NCBI GenBank assembly: GCA_025351555.1
Contig: JANXVS010000431.1
Coordinates: 1 to 8,199 of the forward strand
Source: Pseudomonadota bacterium
Lineage (GTDB): Bacteria > Pseudomonadota > Gammaproteobacteria > Xanthomonadales > Rhodanobacteraceae
Reading direction: 5' to 3'
DNA length: 8,199 nt
Shown piece by piece: positions 1 to 5,980 of this stretch. A model generated the notes under the pieces. That model worked only from the letters and a program-made list of their open reading frames with translations, had not been told where the DNA came from and did no database searches. Within the stretch, counting starts at the first letter, position 1. Each line of letters opens with the position of its first letter. Both the position numbers and the translations under genes were made by a program.

Positions 1-483
1 CAAATTTGCTGGAATACATGACCAATCAAAGGTCTGACCGCTGCCGCCCTGCCCGCCGGCGGCGTGGCCGTCGAGCAGAAATCCCGTCGCCTGCGGATGC
101 GCGGCAACCACCTTGCCGACAACCGCGCCAGCATTGGGACCGCCACCCATCGCCATAGCTTTCAGGTAAGGGCAACCAAAGCGCACGCACTCGAGCGCCG
201 ATTCGCCGCCGTGGAATTGCAGCAGATCCGGCTGGATCGTGCTCACCGCCTCGGCGATCCATCCCGGCTCGTCATCCATGAACAGCACCACGGCCGTGAC
301 AAACGGGGGCAGCGATGCGCGGATCTTGCGGGCCTGTTCGATATCGACAAACCGGCTACTTTTTCGCGCCAGCACCATGCCAATCGCATCGACGCCGAGC
401 GCGACTGCCAACTGCGCATCGGCGACGCGGGTCATGCCGCAGAACTTGATGCGGGTGCGTCGAATGGAATTATTAGGTGTCAC
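1..483 (-). CDS. trpF: Phosphoribosylanthranilate isomerase, 3' end outside window
   Basis: Catalyses the Amadori rearrangement of N-(5-phosphoribosyl)anthranilate to CdRP in cytoplasmic tryptophan synthesis. The 161 codons present run from a GTG start to the window edge; the family is usually about 200-220 residues, so some 40-60 C-terminal residues are missing. Near the N-terminus, residues 12-18 read IKFCGMT, with Cys15 as the expected catalytic base. QFHGGES (89-95) matches the strand with the conserved His-Gly-x-Glu. LLDG at 136-139 holds the catalytic Asp138 and is followed by GGSGQTFDW (146-154), the phosphate-binding glycine-rich loop. The GTG start is chosen because it lies just before the conserved RIKFCGMTR block, has a GAGGTAA Shine-Dalgarno about 8 nt upstream inside truA, and overlaps the truA stop as GTGA. 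That overlap suggests translational coupling. Family identity is certain from the motifs; only the exact start is slightly open. Confidence 0.96.
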   Translation of the reverse strand, partial: MTPNNSIRRTRIKFCGMTRVADAQLAVALGVDAIGMVLARKSSRFVDIEQARKIRASLPPFVTAVVLFMDDEPGWIAEAVSTIQPDLLQFHGGESALECVRFGCPYLKAMAMGGGPNAGAVVGKVVAAHPQATGFLLDGHAAGGQGGSGQTFDWSCIPANL

Positions 484-1250
484 GACAGAGTTACCTCGAC
501 TGGCAAACCGCACTCTGGCGGATACGCCGGCCCCAGAAACACCAGACCTTGCGCCGGCGCGGTTGGTCCGGCAACCGCGCGATCACGTCCGGCCAGTAAT
601 TGTGCAATCCACGCCGGCGACGCATCACCACACCCGACGGGCAGCAGGGAGCCGACGATGTTGCGCACCATGTGATGCAGGAAGGCATTGGCCTGGATTT
701 CGATTGCTAGTTGTTCGCCGTCACGCATGACGCTGATCGCGTGCACGCAACGGGTGGGCGAACGCGCCTGGCAGGCCACGGTGCGAAACGCGCTGAAATC
801 GTGTTCGCCAACCAGCGCTTGCGCGGCTTGATGCATAGCGGCGGCATCCAGCGACCGACGCTCCCAGGTGACGTAGCGGGCTTGCAATGCCGGCCGCACA
901 GCGCGATTCAGGATCACATAGCGATAGCGCCGCGCGCGCGCGCCGAAGCGTGCATGAAAATCCTCAGCCACAGGTTTCACCCAGCGCACCGCAATGCTGG
1001 CTGGCAGCCGCGAATTGGCACCCAAGGTCCAGCCGCGTTCGCTGCGTTGGGCATTGGTGTCGAAGTGGATGACCTGGCAATAAGCGTGCACCCCGGCATC
1101 GGTACGACCTGCGCAGATGACTTGGATGGACTCGTCGGCGACAAACGACAGAGCGCTCTCGACCGCTCCCTGGATCGAGTTGCCGTCGCGCAGCCGTTGC
1201 CAGCCGAAAAAACCGGTGCCGTCGTATTCGATGCCGAGCGCGATGCGCAA
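480..1250 (-). CDS. truA: tRNA pseudouridine(38-40) synthase TruA
   Basis: Converts uridines 38-40 in the anticodon stem-loop of many tRNAs to pseudouridine. From the TTG start proposed here it is 256 residues, close to the 270 of E. coli TruA. Visible signatures: [17 protein letters not shown] at residues 2-18, [10 protein letters not shown] at 47-56 with catalytic Asp51, RRYRYVILN at 107-115 with the conserved active-site Tyr, and [14 protein letters not shown] at 190-203. The frame stays open to an ATG at 1325, but those 25 extra residues resemble no TruA N-terminus and are encoded across a hairpin. The TTG at 1250 sits right before the conserved block with a GGAG 7 nt upstream, so it is preferred. 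The gene ends in TGA inside the GTGA overlap with trpF and follows fimV by 131 nt, so truA and trpF probably share a transcript. Function is secure; the start codon is an inference. Confidence 0.95.
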   Translation of the reverse strand: MRIALGIEYDGTGFFGWQRLRDGNSIQGAVESALSFVADESIQVICAGRTDAGVHAYCQVIHFDTNAQRSERGWTLGANSRLPASIAVRWVKPVAEDFHARFGARARRYRYVILNRAVRPALQARYVTWERRSLDAAAMHQAAQALVGEHDFSAFRTVACQARSPTRCVHAISVMRDGEQLAIEIQANAFLHHMVRNIVGSLLPVGCGDASPAWIAQLLAGRDRAVAGPTAPAQGLVFLGPAYPPECGLPVEVTLS

Positions 1251-1257
1251 GAGCGGA

Positions 1258-1261
1258 CTCC
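1258..1261 (-). promoter_or_regulatory. Shine-Dalgarno deciding the truA TTG start
   Basis: On the minus strand GGAG stands 7 nt upstream of a TTG codon (1250-1248) that immediately precedes the conserved TruA N-terminal block [10 protein letters not shown]. No ATG or GTG lies between this TTG and the distant ATG at 1325. The spacing supports a TTG start. Confidence 0.55.
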
Positions 1262-1300
1262 AGGTAAAAACCAGCCTGAATTGTATCCCGCAAACGCAAC

Positions 1301-1320
1301 AGGCCGGGTTGCCCCGGCCT
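1301..1320 (-). other. Perfect 8-bp hairpin with GCAA tetraloop upstream of truA
   Basis: On the minus strand AGGCCGGG, GCAA, CCCGGCCT form a perfect G+C-rich 8-bp stem closed by a GNRA-type loop. It lies 50 nt upstream of the proposed truA start and 61 nt past the fimV stop. No run of T follows on either strand, so it is not a standard intrinsic terminator. It could slow or stabilise the fimV 3' end, structure the truA leader, or be one half of a two-hairpin repeat together with the stem at 1330-1366. Confidence 0.6.
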
Positions 1321-1329
1321 GACATCTGG

Positions 1330-1366
1330 ATCCCGTGTCATCGGCCATCCATGGCCTGCACGGGAT
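1330..1366 (-). repeat. Compound inverted repeat downstream of fimV
   Basis: ATCCCGTG (1330-1337 on the plus strand) and CACGGGAT (1359-1366) form an 8-bp outer stem. Between them GGCCATCCATGGCC forms a second palindromic stem of 5-6 bp, separated from the outer stem by small unpaired stretches. It begins 15 nt after the fimV stop and is followed 9 nt later by the hairpin at 1301-1320. Two hairpins close together after a gene resemble bacterial REP/BIME-type intergenic repeats; whether this unit recurs in the genome cannot be seen from one window. No T-tract marks it as a terminator. Confidence 0.55.
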
Positions 1367-1381
1367 GACTTCATCCTGAAA

Positions 1382-4054
1382 TCATCTAATCTCGGCAAGC
1401 AACTTGCGCGCTTCGACTTTTTGCGCGTCGTTGCCTTCAGCCATGACTTCATCAAGCATCGAGCGCGCCCCTTCCGGGTCGCCCATGTCCAGATACGCCT
1501 TGGCCAGATCAAGTTTGGTGCCGATCGCATCTTCGCCAGCGAAGAAATCCTCTGCCGGCGGCGCCACCGGCGCCGGTGCAGGAGGCGCCTGGAATGCCGG
1601 CGGCGGTGGTGTCGGGCCGACCAGGGTCTGCTCGTGCGAGAAATCCACCTCGTGTGCCGGCATAACGGCCCCGGCAGCGGCAGCGGCGGCGTGGTCGGTC
1701 AGATCGAAATCAAAGCCCTCCTCGGCAGAGGCCTTGGCAACATGCGCGTCGGGCGTACCGAGATCGAACGAGTCATCATGCGTGTGTCCGTCCCCACCAA
1801 GATGGCCGAAACCGGCGTGGTCGTCATGGGCATGTTCGTCGTGGGTGTAAGCATCGCCGGCCAGATCCGCGCTGCCGCCGAACAGCGGATTGTGCGGGCA
1901 CAGTTGCTCGCCCATCGTCCGCACCTGCTGCCATTCGGGCTGGGTCGGGTCGGCAATATGCGCATACATGGCTTCGGCGGCGGCCTCGAACTTGGTCGCG
2001 TTGTGTTGCGCGTAGTAAAGGCTCAGTAGTTCCAGCGACAGATGCGGATCACCCGGATGCTGCGCCAGCGCATCGAGCAGGTTGTGCTCGTCTTCACTGA
2101 CCATCTCGGTGGCGTGCTCGTCAAACTCGTCCGACCCTGCGACAGGCATCAGTACAGGTTTGGGCTTGCGCATGAAACGCATCAGCGCAAGCAGGCCGAT
2201 CAGCAACAGACCCAACCCGCCAGCCAGTAGTGCCATATTGTTTTGATACCAAGGTTGGTCAGCCGAAAGCGGCGCGACGGGTTTGGGCGTCGTCGCAGGC
2301 GGTGGTGTTACTGGCTTGACTGTCGGGGTCACCGCCGGCGGATTGGCTGTAATGCTGACCGGCGCACTGGTCGGCGGCGTAATCACCGGCGTGGTGGTAA
2401 CGGTGGAGGGAACCGAAGGCGGCGGCGTGCTCGCGGTTGTCGTCGCGGGCGGCGTTGCTGCCGGGGTTGTTGCGTCGGGCTTGGGTGTGGTCGCCGGTGT
2501 AGTAGCAGCCGACGTGAGACTGCTTGCTGGCGACGTAGCACTCGGGGTTGCATTGGGCGCCGGCGTGCTCGCAATCGGCGTTGCCGCAGCTGGCGCAGTC
2601 GTCGTCGGCGTTGCCGGCTTGGCCGGCGTGCTCTTGTCGCTGGCGCTGATGTCGCCCCAGATATCTTTCGCCGTCAGTTTCGGTTCGGTCTTCGCACCCG
2701 CGTCCGTGGGTTTCACGGCTGTTTCGGCTGGCTTGGTTGCCGATGCCAGCGGGGTTTCAGTAGGCTTGCTGGTTGCTGCCGGCGGCGGCGTGGCGACTAC
2801 AGCCTTGCTGGATTGAAGCTGCTTGAGCTTGTTTTGCAGGTCGGCGATTTCCGATTCCTTGAGCGTAAGCAGGCGCTGATCCTTGCCGTTCAGATCCTCA
2901 AGCTGCTTGACCCGCGACCTGAGCTCGCTGGCTTCCTGCTCGCGGCTGGCCAAAGCTTCCTTGGTGCGCGTCAGCTCGGCTTTTGTTTCGGCGCTGGTGC
3001 CTGTGCCTGTCGACGGTCCGGGATGATCGCCGGTCGTCTGGCTATCTTTGCCAGCGCGCGGCGGCACTAAGGCGAGATGCTCGCTGGGCTTGGTACCGGT
3101 GGCCGTTTCGGGCTTGGCCGCGGCTGAGGATTTGGGTGCGCCGGCATTGGCGACAACGGTCGGTTTGGCCACGGCGGCGTTGCCGCTCCAGGCGGCATTC
3201 TGCTCACGCACCGCCGCAGCGGCGGCCATCGACGAACCGCTCGCCTTGACGTCATCGCCCGATGGAATGCGCAGGATGGCGCCGCGCTTGAGCGCGTTGA
3301 TATTGTCTTTGTAGAACGCCTTCGGATTGGCCTTGAGCAGGGCCAGCATCATTTGATTGACGTTGGTGGAATCGTCCGGCTTGGTCGCGCGCGCGACTTC
3401 CGACAAAGTCTCACCTTGCGCCACCGGGCCATAATCGCCTGCCGCAGCGGCATGGGCTGGCGCGGCGGCCGGTGCAGGCTTGGGTGCCGGCGTCGGTTTC
3501 GGGGTCGGCGCCGGCTGGGTTTCGGCCGCGACAGCGTGTGGCGGTTTCACCGCAATGGGCTTGGGCTTGGGCTGCCTTTCCTCGACCAGTTTCTGCGCCG
3601 GAGCCGGTGCGGCTTCTCTTGCCGGCGCCACGGTCGCGCTGGAACCACGCACTGGCGCCATGACCGGCGGATCCAGCAACACGGTGTATTCGCGCAGCAA
3701 TTTGCCTTTCGGCCAATTCACTTCGACCAGAAAATCAAGGAACGGCTCGCGCACGATATCCTTGGTTGTCAGCTTGATCACCGGCTGGCCGCGGCCATTG
3801 GTAGACATCGAAAAATCGATCGGCACGCTTACCCGGGCGCGGCTCAAACCCACGCGCTGGAAATCCTCGGCGGTCGCCAGGCCAACGGTTAGTCCGCTGG
3901 CCTCCGCTGGGGAATCCGTGGTGACGGTGATCTCGGCATCAAGCGGCTGGTTCAAGCCAGATTTGACCTGGATCGACCCCAAGCCCACTGCGAACGCATT
4001 ACCACCGATCAACGCCAACGCAATGGCGAGCGATAATTTGGACGGTCCACTCAT
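1382..4054 (-). CDS. fimV: FimV-type polar/pilus assembly inner-membrane protein
   Basis: Large 890-residue bitopic protein. The family organises cell-pole landmarks and type IV pilus assembly (twitching, type II secretion, cAMP signalling in Pseudomonas). Domains in order: signal peptide 1-22 ending NAFA; conserved FimV N-terminal domain starting GLGSIQVKSGLNQPLDAEI (24-42) to about 130; Pro/Lys/Ala linker; LysM-like peptidoglycan-binding domain about 208-265 (QGETLSEVARA, then ANPKAF and LKRGAILRIP); coiled coil about 358-416; Thr/Pro/Ala linker about 421-598; membrane helix about 606-627 followed by RFMRKPKP; cytoplasmic part with a TPR-like stretch (655-720); a His/Asp-rich insert (738-771); and the conserved FimV C-terminal motif (842-890, containing KLDLAKAYLDMGDPEGAR). 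The ATG at 4054 is chosen because it gives a proper signal peptide; the frame runs open 29 codons further into intron domain VI, giving a non-signal extension. Expression probably reflects what lies upstream, now the group II intron. Confidence 0.93.
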   Translation of the reverse strand: MSGPSKLSLAIALALIGGNAFAVGLGSIQVKSGLNQPLDAEITVTTDSPAEASGLTVGLATAEDFQRVGLSRARVSVPIDFSMSTNGRGQPVIKLTTKDIVREPFLDFLVEVNWPKGKLLREYTVLLDPPVMAPVRGSSATVAPAREAAPAPAQKLVEERQPKPKPIAVKPPHAVAAETQPAPTPKPTPAPKPAPAAAPAHAAAAGDYGPVAQGETLSEVARATKPDDSTNVNQMMLALLKANPKAFYKDNINALKRGAILRIPSGDDVKASGSSMAAAAAVREQNAAWSGNAAVAKPTVVANAGAPKSSAAAKPETATGTKPSEHLALVPPRAGKDSQTTGDHPGPSTGTGTSAETKAELTRTKEALASREQEASELRSRVKQLEDLNGKDQRLLTLKESEIADLQNKLKQLQSSKAVVATPPPAATSKPTETPLASATKPAETAVKPTDAGAKTEPKLTAKDIWGDISASDKSTPAKPATPTTTAPAAATPIASTPAPNATPSATSPASSLTSAATTPATTPKPDATTPAATPPATTTASTPPPSVPSTVTTTPVITPPTSAPVSITANPPAVTPTVKPVTPPPATTPKPVAPLSADQPWYQNNMALLAGGLGLLLIGLLALMRFMRKPKPVLMPVAGSDEFDEHATEMVSEDEHNLLDALAQHPGDPHLSLELLSLYYAQHNATKFEAAAEAMYAHIADPTQPEWQQVRTMGEQLCPHNPLFGGSADLAGDAYTHDEHAHDDHAGFGHLGGDGHTHDDSFDLGTPDAHVAKASAEEGFDFDLTDHAAAAAAGAVMPAHEVDFSHEQTLVGPTPPPPAFQAPPAPAPVAPPAEDFFAGEDAIGTKLDLAKAYLDMGDPEGARSMLDEVMAEGNDAQKVEARKLLAEIR
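1742..1843 (-). other. His/Asp-rich segment encoded within fimV
   Basis: Residues 738-771 of FimV hold eight His and many Asp/Glu in 34 positions, in patterns such as HDEHAHDDH and HTHDD. The segment lies between the TPR-like part and the C-terminal FimV motif, on the cytoplasmic side of the membrane helix. Such His/Asp clusters are typical of metal-binding linkers in other proteins. I do not recall this as a standard FimV feature, so a metal role is inference only. Confidence 0.6.
2261..2794 (-). repeat. Low-complexity Pro/Thr/Ala linker region of fimV
   Basis: This stretch encodes FimV residues about 421-598, dominated by Pro, Thr, Ala and Ser with recurring TTP, ATP and KP units. It connects the periplasmic coiled coil to the membrane helix and probably acts as an extended spacer across the periplasm. 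The DNA is G+C-rich and repetitive, which is why long spurious open frames appear on the opposite strand. Length variation between strains would be expected. Confidence 0.75.
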
Positions 4055-4121
4055 GAGGTCGTTCCCCCGAAGACAATAAAGGTAAGCCCAGCGCAATCCC
4101 AAGCTCGAAAATGCCTTATAA
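4055..4121 (-). promoter_or_regulatory. fimV leader downstream of the intron, with SD and possible -10
   Basis: Sixty-seven nucleotides separate the intron 3' end from the fimV ATG. GGGGG (4068-4064) lies 9 nt before the ATG and is the only Shine-Dalgarno candidate. The 3' exon begins TTATAAGG, giving TATAAG (4120-4115) as a -10-like hexamer about 60 nt upstream of the start codon. In the uninterrupted site the 5' exon would supply TG in front of it (TGTTATAAG, an extended -10 arrangement). No convincing -35 was found. The promoter call is tentative. Confidence 0.35.
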
Positions 4122-4162
4122 ATCGGGTAGGGATGAGCCATTGCTGGCTCACCCCTCCCTTA
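4122..4162 (-). ncRNA. Group II intron domain VI with branch-point A
   Basis: An 11-bp stem (GGGGTGAGCCA at 4155-4145 with TGGCTCATCCC at 4140-4130, one G-U pair) is closed by a GCAA loop. Below it GGGA pairs with T plus CCC, leaving one unpaired A at 4128, 7 nt from the intron 3' end, the expected position and context of the lariat branch point. The intron ends GAT. Confidence 0.85.
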
Positions 4163-4196
4163 GAACCGTGCGTGCGAGTTTCCCCGCACACGGCTC
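4163..4196 (-). ncRNA. Group II intron domain V (catalytic hairpin)
   Basis: Exactly 34 nt, starting GAGCCGTGTG and ending CGCACGGTTC on the minus strand, with a GAAA tetraloop. The AGC triad at positions 2-4 pairs with the GTT near the 3' end, and the stem has the usual 2-nt bulge region on the 3' side. Length, termini, triad and loop all match the most conserved part of group II introns. It begins 7 nt after the IEP stop codon. Confidence 0.95.
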
Positions 4197-4203
4197 GAGT
4201 CTA

Positions 4204-5916
4204 TTACAAAGTCCCCGAAGAAACCGGTTTAACTACCGATAATCCAAGGGAATGTAGCGTAGCATGACATATTGGATGCAAAAGTAAACGGTTCCGAAGG
4301 TTGTCGGAACCACCATGCGTTTTATACTGAATATGGTGGTCATGCCAACCTGTTTCCTTCGTAATCCGCGTTTTACACACCAAGCACAAGCCCTCCTGGG
4401 ATTTATATAGGCGAATCCACTGCTTACGATGACGCCTGTCGTTCAACAGACGTTCCTGCCGCAGCCGTTCGCCATACAACTCGTCGGTCGGATCAAAGGG
4501 ATTGTAATCCCCTTTGACTTTCCTGTGCCGTCGGATTGGCGTACCGCTCAACTGGTAGAGCTCAACCCGCACTTTTCTGCCATCGTCTTTGGTCGCTGTG
4601 GTTGCAAACACCCACTTGCGAGTGTCTTGGGGCGGAAAGTATTTCTTCCGTATCCACTGTGCGCTCTTCTTCGGGTGTCGCCGTTTCGCCCACCGCCAGA
4701 GTACCCGGAACATCAGGTGCTCCATGCGGCTGAATGTCGCTTTTGCGACTACGGGACTGTGATATTGCGCCCAGCCTCGTAGGATCGGATTCAACAGTCG
4801 AATTAAATTCTCCTGTCTGGCCGTCTTGTTGGTGCTGATGACCTCCTTGACCTTGCGATAGAACGCTTGCGCGTTTTTCTTGCTTGGCCGGATAAGAAGT
4901 TTCCCGTTTGTATACTTGCGGAAATTCCATCCGAGGAAGTCAAAGCCGTCGTCCACATGCACGATCCGCGTTTTCTCCTTGGATAGTTGCAATCCCCGCT
5001 CAGCGAGGAAGACTTCCACCCACGGTTTGACTTCGGACTCCAGTACCTCTTTCGAAGTGCCAGTGATCACAAAGTCGTCAGCGTATCGAACCACGTGAAC
5101 TTTTAGCTTTGTGGATTTTGCCGCTCCCCATGTCGCGCGCAAGCGCTTGACGAGTTGCGATTCCAATCCATTCAGCGCCATGTTCGCCAAGGTGGGTGAA
5201 ATGATCCCACCCTGCGGCGTTCCGGCATCGCTTGCCTGAAGCTGGCCTTTGTATACAACGCCAGCCTTCAACCACTTGCGCAGGATCGCCTTGTCCATGG
5301 GGACGTGGTTCACCAGCCACTCGTGGTTAATGTTGTCAAAGCAGCCTTTGATGTCCGCCTCCATCACCCATGGGGCCGAAGCCTTTTGGGAGAGTGAGAC
5401 GAACAATTGGCTCATGGCATCGGCCGTCGAGCGATTGATCCGGAATCCGTAAGAATTCGGATCGCTCGTGGACTCTGCCACAGGCGCCAAAGCCAGCAAG
5501 TACAGGGCCTGCATCGCCCTGTCCCGCATGGTCGGGATACCCAGAGGGCGCTCCTTTCCATTGGCCTTGGGAATAAAGACTCTCCGGAGTGGCAGAGGCT
5601 TGTATCCGCGCCGCTTCAACTCGCCGATGGCTCGCCACCGGCGTTCAGGTGTCTCCCACAGCTCTCGATCGACGCCTGCCGTTCGCTTGCCTTGGTTCTC
5701 GGTCACCCGCCGCACGGCCAACAACTTGCCGGACAGCGAGCGGGTCAGCATCCGTTGCAGGGTTTTCACCTTGCGCCAGTTGCCTTCCAGTGTCGCCTTC
5801 GCGATTCGTATCTGCGTTCCTCGGACGTTTCGCTCGACACGCCGCCAATCGGCGTCGTGCCAGTTCTGCGGAGCGTCGGAAAGCGCAGACACGATGGTTT
5901 CATCGTGCTCTCTCAT
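4204..5916 (-). CDS. ltrA: Group II intron-encoded protein: reverse transcriptase/maturase with HNH endonuclease
   Basis: Assists splicing of its host intron RNA and carries out target-primed reverse transcription. The 570-residue product, from the ATG at 5916, has RT blocks in order: RT0-like VTENQGKRTAGVD (71-83), RT1/2 PLRRVFIPKANGKERPLGIP (109-128), GFR (157-159), EADIKGCFDNI (186-196), GTPQGGIISPTLAN (232-245), catalytic YADD (278-281), and LSKEKTRIVH then FLGWNF (311-332). The maturase X domain follows at about 345-430 (LNPILRGWAQYH). The C-terminal HNH module has CLVC (511-514), DHH (526-528), GGSDNLRN (535-542) and HPICH (547-551), so second-strand cleavage capacity looks intact. No stop or frameshift is seen. 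The frame opens further to a TTG at 6030, but the ATG at 5916 has a good Shine-Dalgarno and gives the more typical N-terminus. Most similar in memory to chloroplast-like bacterial IEPs. Confidence 0.95.
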   Translation of the reverse strand: MREHDETIVSALSDAPQNWHDADWRRVERNVRGTQIRIAKATLEGNWRKVKTLQRMLTRSLSGKLLAVRRVTENQGKRTAGVDRELWETPERRWRAIGELKRRGYKPLPLRRVFIPKANGKERPLGIPTMRDRAMQALYLLALAPVAESTSDPNSYGFRINRSTADAMSQLFVSLSQKASAPWVMEADIKGCFDNINHEWLVNHVPMDKAILRKWLKAGVVYKGQLQASDAGTPQGGIISPTLANMALNGLESQLVKRLRATWGAAKSTKLKVHVVRYADDFVITGTSKEVLESEVKPWVEVFLAERGLQLSKEKTRIVHVDDGFDFLGWNFRKYTNGKLLIRPSKKNAQAFYRKVKEVISTNKTARQENLIRLLNPILRGWAQYHSPVVAKATFSRMEHLMFRVLWRWAKRRHPKKSAQWIRKKYFPPQDTRKWVFATTATKDDGRKVRVELYQLSGTPIRRHRKVKGDYNPFDPTDELYGERLRQERLLNDRRHRKQWIRLYKSQEGLCLVCKTRITKETGWHDHHIQYKTHGGSDNLRNRLLLHPICHATLHSLGLSVVKPVSSGTL

Positions 5917-5920
5917 GCTT

Positions 5921-5928
5921 CTTTCCTC
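5921..5928 (-). promoter_or_regulatory. Ribosome binding site of the intron-encoded protein
   Basis: GAGGAAAG on the minus strand lies 4 nt upstream of the ATG at 5916, placing the core GAGG 8 nt before the start codon. No comparable site precedes the TTG at 6030, so this decides the start of the RT/maturase. Confidence 0.7.
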
Positions 5929-5950
5929 TTGGGTTATTCCCCAAGCGAAA

Positions 5951-5980
5951 GGCGCATGTATCCCCGAAGGGGCATGCGCC
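5951..5980 (-). ncRNA. Hairpin just upstream of the IEP start, domain IV element
   Basis: GGCGCATG (5951-5958) and CATGCGCC (5973-5980) form an 8-bp stem, continued after a 3-nt bulge by CCCC and GGGG around a GAA loop. It ends 22 nt upstream of the IEP Shine-Dalgarno. An alternative pairing of the CCCC at 5979-5982 with the GGGG at 5986-5989 is also possible. In well-studied group II introns a domain IVa hairpin near the IEP start is the high-affinity binding site of the protein and represses its translation; position suggests the same role here, by analogy only. Confidence 0.5.

Noticed and set aside
64..730. Plus-strand open frames opposite trpF and truA
   Set aside because: They lie wholly antisense to two genes with clear catalytic motifs and show no family resemblance.
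1301..1366. Reading the two hairpins as a rho-independent terminator of fimV
   Set aside because: No run of T follows either stem on the minus or the plus strand, so the terminator criterion is not met; kept as structured repeats instead.
2243..3070. Plus-strand open frames opposite fimV, including Arg/Gly- and Val/Gly-rich ones
   Set aside because: They arise from the repetitive Pro/Thr/Ala codons of the fimV linker read backwards; low complexity and no ribosome binding site or domain.
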